NCBI GenBank assembly: GCA_022713905.1
Contig: JAIHTM010000192.1
Location: 1-5,286, forward strand
DNA from: Collinsella sp.
Lineage (GTDB): Bacteria; Actinomycetota; Coriobacteriia; Coriobacteriales; Coriobacteriaceae
Length of the DNA: 5,286 bases
Direction of reading: 5' to 3'
Part shown: in pieces, positions 1 through 5,286 of the stretch
Numbering within the stretch: position 1 is the first letter of the stretch
Layout: the number at the start of each line of letters is the position of its first letter
Program-made: the position numbers and the translations under genes
The notes under the pieces: model-generated
The model's database searches: none
Told to the model about the DNA's origin: nothing
Seen by the model: the letters and a program-made list of their open reading frames with translations, nothing else

Positions 1-45
1 AAGGCCGCCGAGAACGCCGCTGCCGGAGCTGCCGCAGGAGCTTAA
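1..45 (+). CDS. C-terminal end of tail assembly chaperone (gpG-like), 5' partial
   Basis: Only the last 14 codons and a TAA stop (43-45) of this gene are in the window. The visible residues are KAAENAAAGAAAGA, an Ala/Gly-rich tail rich in GCN and GNN codons, as expected of real coding sequence here. I infer a lambda gpG-type tail assembly chaperone, mainly from position: it ends just before a second overlapping frame, and a tape measure gene follows, which is the usual order in long-tailed phages. Such proteins bind the tape measure protein in the cytoplasm and keep it ready for tube assembly. The N-terminal part, which would confirm the family, lies outside the window. It could instead be another small structural protein, for example the end of a major tail protein, if the next frame is an independent gene. 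Confidence 0.6.
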   Translation, partial: KAAENAAAGAAAGA

Positions 46-232
46 GGACGATGCAGGCGCTTTGTACATATACAATGCGCAGCAATGTGGCCTAACCATT
101 TCCGACTTGCAATGCCTGACGTATGAGCAGGTTATGCATGTGATGGAGCTACATGACTTCGTTAACGATGCCGTGGCGTATGCGGATGATGACAAAGCCG
201 CATCTGACGGCGAAGCTTTCTTCTTTGGGTAA
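2..232 (+). CDS. Tail assembly chaperone extension (gpT-like), probably made by ribosomal frameshift
   Basis: This frame is open from the window edge to TAA at 230-232. Up to about position 43 it reads as a Pro-rich out-of-frame shadow of the Ala-rich gene. From codon AAG at 44 it becomes convincing protein (KDDAGALYIYNAQQCGL, then a stretch with TISDLQCLTYEQVMH), ending in an acidic segment and FFFG. The first in-frame ATG is at 134, which would give only about 32 residues, and no start with a Shine-Dalgarno sequence is visible near 44. The frame is therefore most likely entered by a shift from the upstream gene, giving a G-T fusion like that of lambda and many other siphophages. The T part of such fusions is thought to recruit tape measure protein to the tail tube. 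The frame offset is +1 (or -2), not the commoner -1. An independent gene that starts left of the window is the main alternative. Confidence 0.62.
   Translation, partial: RPPRTPLPELPQELKDDAGALYIYNAQQCGLTISDLQCLTYEQVMHVMELHDFVNDAVAYADDDKAASDGEAFFFG
34..46 (+). promoter_or_regulatory. Candidate recoding (frameshift) site at the end of the gpG-like frame
   Basis: Protein-like coding character passes from frame 1 to frame 2 at the TAA stop (43-45), so a shift at or shortly before this point would join the two. The local sequence is GCA GGA GCT TAA G, with an AGGAG Shine-Dalgarno-like element at 36-40 directly before the stop. In prfB, an internal Shine-Dalgarno sequence and a slowly read stop codon drive a +1 shift. 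The spacing is different here and GCT re-pairing on CTT is poor, so the mechanism is not settled. The true slip site could also lie left of the window. Confidence 0.3.
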
Positions 233-242
233 ACGCAGCACG

Positions 243-268
243 TTTGCGCACCTTTTACGGTGCGCAAA
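243..268 (+). repeat. Perfect 10-bp inverted repeat (RNA hairpin) before the tape measure gene
   Basis: TTTGCGCACC (243-252) and GGTGCGCAAA (259-268) are exact reverse complements around the 6-nt loop TTTTAC, and a G-T pair (242/269) could add one more step in RNA. The hairpin starts 10 nt after the stop of the gpT-like frame, in the only non-coding gap of the window. It is followed by TTGACG, not a run of T, so it lacks the U-tract of an intrinsic terminator. It may slow RNA decay, mark an RNA processing point or tune expression between chaperone and tape measure genes. A protein-binding operator is possible but has no direct support. Confidence 0.7.
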
Positions 269-299
269 TTGACGCGCTTATCGCGCACTTTGACAACAT

Positions 300-309
300 A
301 AGGAGGTGA
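300..309 (+). promoter_or_regulatory. Strong ribosome binding site for the tape measure gene
   Basis: AAGGAGGTGA matches the full anti-Shine-Dalgarno complement. GGAGG ends at 306, leaving 7 nt before the ATG at 314, which is an optimal distance and fixes that start. Confidence 0.9.
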
Positions 310-313
310 CGGC

Positions 314-3088
314 ATGGCTGTAAGCTACAAGGGCTTGACCATCAAGTTCGGCGGCGATACGACGCAGCTTCAATCTGCGCTCAAAAAGATTCAGACCGAA
401 TCGAAGGCCACGCAAAGCGACCTCAAGGATATAAACAAGTCGCTCAAGTTCAATCCTGGCAACACCGAACTTTTAGAACAGAAAGTACGCTCGCTCAATA
501 AGGCTTATAACGAGACGAAAGACCGGCTTTCTGCCTACAAGGCGGCGCTTGCCGAGCTTGACGCTAAGAAGCAGAGCGGCGCACAGCTGACCGAGACTGA
601 GCAGCGCCAATACGAGCAACTGCAACGCTCCATCATGGCTTGCGAAAAGGATTTGGAGAGCTACGGTAAACAGCTCAAGGAGACTTCGAACGAAGCCGAA
701 GCGAGCAAGGGTAAGCTTTACCAGCTTGGGCAGACAATCGAGGATAACGCTGGCAAGTTCCAAGCCGTCGGCGGGAAAATCAGCAGCGTAGGCACCAAGG
801 CAACCGCGACGTTCGGCGGTATCGCTACCGCTGCTTACGGTGCTTTCGGTCAGCTTGAGGAGGGCGAGAATATCGCCATCAAGGGCGCTGGTGCGATCGG
901 CGATGCAGCCGAGGAAATCCGCCGCAGCGTCAAGAGCGTTGCCGCACAAGCGCCGGGAGACTTCAACACCGTAGGCCAAGCCGTCGGCGATGTGAACACG
1001 CACTTTCAGGTGACGGGTGACGAGCTGGACGATATATCTACCAAGTTTCTCAAGTTCGCGAAGGTGACCGATTCAGACGTATCTAAGTCCGTTGAAAATG
1101 TTGCGATGTCCATGAAGGCTTGGAACGTTGACCAGAGCCAGACGGGCAACTTGCTTGATCACCTGGCTAGCGTTTCCACCGCTACGGGCGTTAGCGTCGA
1201 TGCTCTGACGAGCGGCGTTAACACCAACGGCGCTACCTTTCGCGAGATGGGCTTGAGCCTGCAAGATTCGATTACCTTGATGGGCAACTTCGAAGCCGCT
1301 GGCGTTCCGGTAGATGGCATGCTCACCGGATTGAAGAAAGCTGCTGCGAACTGTGCTAAAGAGGGAACCAACATGGGCGATATGCTCAACGGTTTGGTTC
1401 AGGATTTACAAGACCCGGCCAAGCAGTCCGAAGCCACCGCAAAGGCTTTCGACCTGTTCGGCAGCAAGGCGGCAACGTCGTTTATTGACGCTGCAGAATC
1501 AGGCCGAATCAACATGAGCAACCTTGGCGGCTCCATGGACGATGCCGCAGGGTTCGTCCAGGGATTGAAAGACGAGACCACCACCGCGTCTGACAAGATG
1601 AAGGGAGCTATAAAAGAAATCACCCTTGCAGGTGCAGACATCGGCGAGCAGTTCGCGCCTGTGGTCGAGGATGCGGCAAGCGCGGTGAAGGGCTTCGGCA
1701 CATGGATTAAGAACCTCACGCCTGAGCAAAAGGAGCTTGCCGCAAAGCTCATTGAAGGCGGAATCGCTTTCGGCGCGGTTGCCACGGGCGTTGGCAAAGT
1801 CGTTAGCGGCTTGCCCGCTTTCGCATCCGGACTTAAGACGGCATCGGACGGATTCAAAGCGTTCAGTTCGGTTCTTTCTGCGAACCCAATCATGGCCGTC
1901 GTCGGTCTTATTGCAATAATCGTCGGCGCAATCGTCACGTGGGTTACTACCACCGACGAGGGCAAGCAAGCCTGGGAAGGCTTCTGCACCGGCGTTCAAA
2001 ACGCCTGGCAAGGAGTGTGCGATTTCTTCGGCGGTGCCGCAGATTTTTTCGGCGGAATCTGGTCTACCGTTACCGGCGGAATCCAAGGTTTCATAACGCA
2101 GACTGGCGAAAAATGGGAAGGTTTCAAGTCTGCTTGCTCCAACAAATGGCAAGAAATAAAAGACGGAGCGTCCGAAAAATGGGAAGGCGTGAAGTCCACT
2201 ATTTCTGAGAAGACCGACGGAGCCAAGGAAGCCGTTATCTCGAAGGCTTCGGAAATCGCCCAGGGAGCTTCCGAAAAATGGGAGCAGATCAAAAGCGACG
2301 CTTCCGAAAAGTGGCTGGCTTTGCAAGACGGTGCGGCAACGTACTTCGGCGGAATCAAGGACACCATACAAAACGATATGCAAACAGGACAAATGGTAGC
2401 GTCTGCATCGTCTTCTGCTCTTAAGGCAGCGCTTAACGGCGATTGGGACGGCGCGAAGCAGCAAGCGGCAACGGCATTCAACGCCATCAAGGACAACATC
2501 CAAACAAAAATGTCCAACGCGCAGACCAACGCGATCAACGCAGGCAACGCGATTGGCGAGAAGCTGGGATTCCCTGGCCTTGGAAACACGGTCGCTAACG
2601 TCTTCGGCAACATCAGAAACAGCATCACCAGTCCGATTAGCGATGCATGGAACTTCATCAGCGGCATTCCTGGAAAGATTCAGAGCGCGTTCAGCGGAAT
2701 CCGAATCAGCCTGCCGCATATCAACATGCCGCACTTCAACGTCAGCTGGCGTGACATTGGTGGTGTTGTAAAGCTGCCGTCCATCAGCGTCAATTGGTAC
2801 GCAAAGGGCGCATCTTTCGACAAGCCTTCGATCATCGGCGTTGGCGAAGCTGGACTTGAGCATGTCGCGCCCGATGCCAAGCTGCGCAACAGCGTCAGAG
2901 AGAGCGTCGAAGCTGGCATTTCTCGCGTGCTCGACCGCCTACGCGGTGGCTTCGGTGGCGGAGCCCAGGTGAACGTGACCGTTAACGCTACCGTTGCAAA
3001 CAGCATTGATGCCTACACCACCGGTCAGCAGATCGGCGCTGGCATCGCCAGCAAGCTCAAGCAGAAGGGGGTGCCCGTTGGAGCTTAA
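314..3088 (+). CDS. Phage tail tape measure protein, 924 aa
   Basis: This protein sets the length of a siphophage tail and is held inside the tail tube until DNA ejection. Residues about 12-145 are charged, helical and coiled-coil-like (ALKKIQTESKATQSDLKDIN). Residues about 155-400 resemble the TP901-type tape measure core (PhageMin_Tail family), with EEIRRSVKSVAAQAPGDF from residue 200, KAWNVD around W270 and AFDLFGSKAATSF at 378-390. A Gly/Ala-rich stretch at about 483-498 and a strongly hydrophobic one at about 525-546 (IMAVVGLIAIIVGAIVTWV) could enter the host membrane on ejection. Residues 601-678 form an 11-residue repeat array. The C-terminus carries the usual YAKG...KPSIIGVGEAGLEHVAP motif (829-853), with LEHV where many relatives have PEAV. 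The length is moderate for the family. The ATG has an ideal Shine-Dalgarno sequence, and the 3' end overlaps the next gene by 11 nt. Function is confident from architecture and gene order. Confidence 0.95.
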   Translation: MAVSYKGLTIKFGGDTTQLQSALKKIQTESKATQSDLKDINKSLKFNPGNTELLEQKVRSLNKAYNETKDRLSAYKAALAELDAKKQSGAQLTETEQRQYEQLQRSIMACEKDLESYGKQLKETSNEAEASKGKLYQLGQTIEDNAGKFQAVGGKISSVGTKATATFGGIATAAYGAFGQLEEGENIAIKGAGAIGDAAEEIRRSVKSVAAQAPGDFNTVGQAVGDVNTHFQVTGDELDDISTKFLKFAKVTDSDVSKSVENVAMSMKAWNVDQSQTGNLLDHLASVSTATGVSVDALTSGVNTNGATFREMGLSLQDSITLMGNFEAAGVPVDGMLTGLKKAAANCAKEGTNMGDMLNGLVQDLQDPAKQSEATAKAFDLFGSKAATSFIDAAESGRINMSNLGGSMDDAAGFVQGLKDETTTASDKMKGAIKEITLAGADIGEQFAPVVEDAASAVKGFGTWIKNLTPEQKELAAKLIEGGIAFGAVATGVGKVVSGLPAFASGLKTASDGFKAFSSVLSANPIMAVVGLIAIIVGAIVTWVTTTDEGKQAWEGFCTGVQNAWQGVCDFFGGAADFFGGIWSTVTGGIQGFITQTGEKWEGFKSACSNKWQEIKDGASEKWEGVKSTISEKTDGAKEAVISKASEIAQGASEKWEQIKSDASEKWLALQDGAATYFGGIKDTIQNDMQTGQMVASASSSALKAALNGDWDGAKQQAATAFNAIKDNIQTKMSNAQTNAINAGNAIGEKLGFPGLGNTVANVFGNIRNSITSPISDAWNFISGIPGKIQSAFSGIRISLPHINMPHFNVSWRDIGGVVKLPSISVNWYAKGASFDKPSIIGVGEAGLEHVAPDAKLRNSVRESVEAGISRVLDRLRGGFGGGAQVNVTVNATVANSIDAYTTGQQIGAGIASKLKQKGVPVGA
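2114..2347 (+). repeat. Tandem 11-residue (33-bp) Trp repeats within the tape measure protein
   Basis: Tryptophans fall at residues 601, 612, 623, 656 and 667, all on one 11-residue period. The missing positions are filled by T634 and A645, and the series reaches F678. The unit is roughly SEKWExIKxxA. At the DNA level, CGAAAAATGG recurs at 2107, 2173 and 2272, offsets of 66 and 99 bp, which are exact multiples of 33. This suggests growth by tandem duplication followed by drift. Evenly spaced aromatic residues in 11-residue repeats are known from tape measure proteins of other Gram-positive phages. Confidence 0.85.
3065..3073 (+). promoter_or_regulatory. Ribosome binding site for the distal tail protein, inside the tape measure gene
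   Basis: AAGGGGGTG, with its G run ending at 3071, lies 6 nt before TTG at 3078. It sits in the last codons of the tape measure gene and decides the choice of TTG over the in-frame ATG at 2994, which would add 28 residues unlike the start of any distal tail protein. Confidence 0.75.
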
Positions 3089-3812
3089 ACGTAATCGCAA
3101 CCAGCGCGATAGCATCGTGTTCAACGGGCATGACCTGTCTTCGCTGGTTTCATGCCGAATCCGCCGCCCGATAATGGCGAGCGTCACGGCTGAGTTTGAG
3201 GACGCTCCCGGACGAAGCGGGGAGTATTTCAGGCGAGCGAAGCGCTCTGGGTATGATTTGCAAGTTGATATGCAGCTTCGCGCCGAGCATCGCCGAGAGG
3301 TGGAGAAGGTACGGCATGATTTGGCGGCGCTGCTCTGGTCTGACGAGCCAGCGCCGCTTTATCTGCCCGATGACCCTACGCGCTATTTGATGGCGATTGT
3401 TAGCGGCGCAACCGACCTTGACGAGATCACCGACGACTGCCCACAGGCAACCGTTACGTTCCACATTGGCGATCCAGACTATTACGGCCAGCATCGCCGA
3501 ATGGATATGAGCGACACGGCATCGTTCGCCGTCGGCGGCACGCTGCCTGCCGCTCTTACCGTGACGGCGAAGCCCGGAGCTTGCAGCTCTTGGCGCATTA
3601 CCAATACCGATACGGCGGAGTTCGTCGAGGTGGTGCAGTCGTTGACGGCTTCGAGCGTCGTTCGCATGGACTTCGACAAGGAGCACGTGACCGTTAACGG
3701 CTCTGTTGCTCAACTCAACATCATGAGCGACTTTTTCACAGTCAAAGACCGTGCGCACATCAAGATTTCTAGCGGCTCTGCGGTGCTGGAATGGGAGGAA
3801 AGATGGCTTTAA
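3078..3812 (+). CDS. Distal tail protein (Dit, Sipho_tail family), 244 aa, TTG start
   Basis: Dit forms a hexameric hub at the end of the tail tube and joins it to the tip or baseplate. Family features seen are IVFNGHDLSSL at 13-23, the turn PGRSG at 44-48, a helix with conserved EP and LPDDPTRYLMAIVSG at 90-110, and FHIGDPDYYG at 128-137, which matches the usual dP.yyG close of the N-terminal domain. Residues about 150-244 are beta-rich and end in LEWEERWL, as in the C-terminal galectin-like domain of short Dit proteins. The length is near the lower end for the family, so no extra carbohydrate-binding insert is expected. The TTG at 3078 is chosen for its Shine-Dalgarno sequence and for a start just ahead of the conserved FNG motif. 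The gene overlaps the tape measure gene by 11 nt and the next gene by 10 nt, so translation is probably coupled. Confidence 0.88.
   Translation: MELKRNRNQRDSIVFNGHDLSSLVSCRIRRPIMASVTAEFEDAPGRSGEYFRRAKRSGYDLQVDMQLRAEHRREVEKVRHDLAALLWSDEPAPLYLPDDPTRYLMAIVSGATDLDEITDDCPQATVTFHIGDPDYYGQHRRMDMSDTASFAVGGTLPAALTVTAKPGACSSWRITNTDTAEFVEVVQSLTASSVVRMDFDKEHVTVNGSVAQLNIMSDFFTVKDRAHIKISSGSAVLEWEERWL
3793..3800 (+). promoter_or_regulatory. Ribosome binding site for the Tal-like gene
   Basis: GGGAGGAA lies in the last codons of the Dit gene, with GGAGG ending 4 nt before the ATG at 3803, slightly close but usable. It favours 3803 over the in-frame ATG at 3791, which has no comparable site upstream. Confidence 0.7.
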
Positions 3813-5286
3813 TAAACAAGGTCAACTTCACCCGTTTCAGCCGATTCGGCGTGAATCTCGGGCGGCTCACCTACACAGCCGCCACCCATGAGGAAGCAAC
3901 CGACGGAACCGACGAGCTTAAGATCACGTGCGACGAGGATTTGACCAAGGGCGAGCGCCTTGTTTGGCTTGACCGACAAGGCGTTGTGCATGAGCATATC
4001 GTTGACGAAATCGAGCGCCTGCACGATGCCGACGGCAAGCCTTATACAAGCGTCACGTGCATCAATTCCATCAATGAGACGTGGGATGATTACATTGAGG
4101 ACAAGCGACCTTCCGGCAGCGCTGCCGTGGCGCTTGCTTCAATCCTCGCTGGCACACGTTGGGAAGTTGGCAACTGCGACCAGCCAGGCGGCGCTTCGCA
4201 CACCTTCTACCACATCAGCGTTCGCGAAGGCTTGAGCGATTTGCTCAAAACCTGGGGCGGCGAACTTGAAACCGTCATCGAGACGGACGGCGTGCAGGTC
4301 ACGCACCGATATGTGCGCGTGGTCGCGACGCGCGGAAACCAACAAAGCCCTAAGCGCTTCACCTGGACTAAAGACCTTATCAGCATCAAGCGAAAGACGG
4401 GCAGTGCCAACCCTAAGACGCGCGTTTACGGCTACGGCAAGGGCGTTGAGACGGACACCGGCGGCTATGGCCGACGCTTGACGTTCGGCGATATAAACGG
4501 CGGCAAGGATTACGTTGAGGATACGCCCGCAACCGAGGTTTGGGGGCATCCCGACGGCAGCGGCGGCATCGCTCCCGCTGTGGACGTTTACATTAACGAA
4601 CAGTGCGAGGATGCGGCGCAGCTTTTGGCCGAAACGCGCGATCACCTCGAAACCGTTAAAGCGCCTACCGTGTCATACGAAGCGAGTGTGCTTGACCTGT
4701 TCGCGTTCGGGCGAGATTGGGAGGGCGTGGCCGTCGGAGATTGTGTGGCGATCATCGACAAGGGCTTTTCCGATGCCGGAATCAGGCTTAAGGGCCGCGT
4801 CTCGAAGCTGTCCCGCGACCTGGTGACCGGCGATGCATCGGTGACGTTCGGCAACCTCACCGATGACCTGGCAGATATCTTCCAGGCGATGACGCAGCAG
4901 CTAAAGAGCGGCAGCAACCAGCGTGCGAACTATGACGCGGCAGCAGGAACGTCCGTTTCGTGGCTCAACCAGCTCATGGTCGCGCTAAACAAGGCGTTTA
5001 ACGCAGTCGGCACGTACAAGGTCGAGACGTTCGAGCTTGGCGTTATCTACTCCAACGTGCCGCTCGATGCCGAAACGGGCGTGCCGCTCAAGGCAACGTC
5101 CAGCATGTGGGCGGTCAACATCAACGGCATGGGCATCCGCCTTGCCGCATCGCTTGCAAGCGACGGCCAATGGAACTGGCGCACGTTCATCACCGGCGCT
5201 CAGGTGAGCGCCGATTGCATCAACGCCGGAACGATGCTGGCAGACCGCATCCGCGCGGGCTTGCTGACCGACGAGAAGGGAAAGAA
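3803..5286 (+). CDS. Tail-associated protein (Tal / prophage endopeptidase tail type), 3' partial
   Basis: The frame is open from ATG 3803 to the window edge (494 full codons, last visible residues DEKGK) without a stop. It starts MALINKVNFTRFSRFGVNL. Features typical of the Prophage_tail / phage minor structural protein family are SAAVALASILAGTRWEVG ending around residue 122, an EGLSDLLKTWGGEL segment around W151, FTWTKDLISIKRKTGS followed by TRVYGYGKG at 206-214, and AVGDCVAIID at 310-319. Residues about 432-490 (WAVNINGMGIRLAAS, then ADCINAGTMLADRIRAG at 470-486) resemble the collar region that precedes the tail-fibre-like part of such proteins. Tal sits on the Dit hub and faces the host. 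Despite the family name, I see no recognisable peptidase active site in the visible part, and any lytic domain would lie beyond the window. The start overlaps the Dit stop by 10 nt. Confidence 0.87.
   Translation, partial: MALINKVNFTRFSRFGVNLGRLTYTAATHEEATDGTDELKITCDEDLTKGERLVWLDRQGVVHEHIVDEIERLHDADGKPYTSVTCINSINETWDDYIEDKRPSGSAAVALASILAGTRWEVGNCDQPGGASHTFYHISVREGLSDLLKTWGGELETVIETDGVQVTHRYVRVVATRGNQQSPKRFTWTKDLISIKRKTGSANPKTRVYGYGKGVETDTGGYGRRLTFGDINGGKDYVEDTPATEVWGHPDGSGGIAPAVDVYINEQCEDAAQLLAETRDHLETVKAPTVSYEASVLDLFAFGRDWEGVAVGDCVAIIDKGFSDAGIRLKGRVSKLSRDLVTGDASVTFGNLTDDLADIFQAMTQQLKSGSNQRANYDAAAGTSVSWLNQLMVALNKAFNAVGTYKVETFELGVIYSNVPLDAETGVPLKATSSMWAVNINGMGIRLAASLASDGQWNWRTFITGAQVSADCINAGTMLADRIRAGLLTDEKGK

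Noticed and set aside
51..95. ATG at 51 opening a third frame
   Set aside because: It stops after 14 codons (TAA at 93-95), has no suitably spaced ribosome binding site and does not continue the coding signal.
243..270. Intrinsic terminator after the chaperone genes
   Set aside because: The stem is strong but is followed by TTGACG and not a T run, and full termination here would cut off the tail genes downstream.
290..295. TTGACA, a perfect -35 hexamer, just before the tape measure gene
   Set aside because: No -10-like hexamer lies 16-18 nt downstream, since that place falls on the start codon. TTGACG at 269-274 also lacks a good partner.
1939..2208. Plus-strand Arg-rich frame of 89 codons inside the tape measure gene
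   Set aside because: It is an out-of-frame reading of the repeat region. Basic, Arg-rich translation is the usual result of reading this sequence in the wrong phase.
1499..2863. Long open frame of 454 codons on the minus strand opposite the tape measure gene
   Set aside because: It is a shadow of the GC-biased, repeat-rich tape measure coding strand. Its translation is Arg-, Cys- and Ser-rich with no recognisable domain, and several other minus frames are equally open there.
37..3088. GGAGCTTAA at the end of both the gpG-like frame (37-45) and the tape measure gene (3080-3088)
   Set aside because: A 9-nt match is expected by chance many times in a window of this size. Both copies simply encode Gly-Ala-stop.
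3150..3758. Minus-strand open frame of 202 codons opposite Dit
   Set aside because: It lies fully inside a well-supported gene, has a composition typical of antisense frames and shows no plausible domain.
4139..4645. Minus-strand open frame of 168 codons opposite the Tal-like gene
   Set aside because: It mirrors the Tal-like coding frame, which shows clear family motifs across the same bases.

Overview
This window is an ordinary structural segment of a siphophage or prophage: the tail-assembly stretch of the late operon. All genes are on the + strand. By eye the GC content is in the mid-fifties percent (not computed). The Shine-Dalgarno sequences are strong, one start is TTG, and the Dit and Tal proteins belong to families common in phages of Gram-positive hosts (Bacillota and Actinomycetota). 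A gut actinobacterium of the Coriobacteriia kind is a plausible host, but that is a low-confidence guess from composition and protein style.

Layout. Positions 1-45 hold the last 14 codons of an Ala-rich protein that looks like a lambda gpG-type tail assembly chaperone. Positions 2-232 hold an overlapping reading frame, offset by +1 (equivalently -2), that looks like the gpT-type extension normally made by programmed frameshifting. Positions 233-313 are the only real non-coding gap. It contains a perfect 10-bp inverted repeat and then a near-ideal Shine-Dalgarno sequence. Positions 314-3088 encode a 924-residue tail tape measure protein with an N-terminal coiled coil, a TP901-type core, a hydrophobic segment, an 11-residue Trp repeat array and a conserved C-terminal motif. 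Positions 3078-3812 encode a 244-residue distal tail protein (Dit, Sipho_tail family), best read from a TTG start inside the end of the tape measure gene. Positions 3803-5286 encode the first 494 residues of a tail-associated (Tal / prophage endopeptidase tail type) protein that is still open at the window edge.

How the genes work together. The chaperones coat the tape measure protein and keep it soluble while the tail tube assembles around it. The tape measure sets tube length. Dit forms the hub at the tail tip and carries Tal, which faces the host and usually begins baseplate or tail-tip assembly. Gene order (G/GT, tape measure, Dit, Tal) is the canonical one, and the last two junctions overlap by 11 and 10 nt, which suggests coupled translation.

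I saw no RNA gene, CRISPR array, insertion sequence, defence cassette or unfamiliar system. The points most worth a second look are the recoding event at the left edge, the hairpin before the tape measure gene and the Trp-spaced repeat array.
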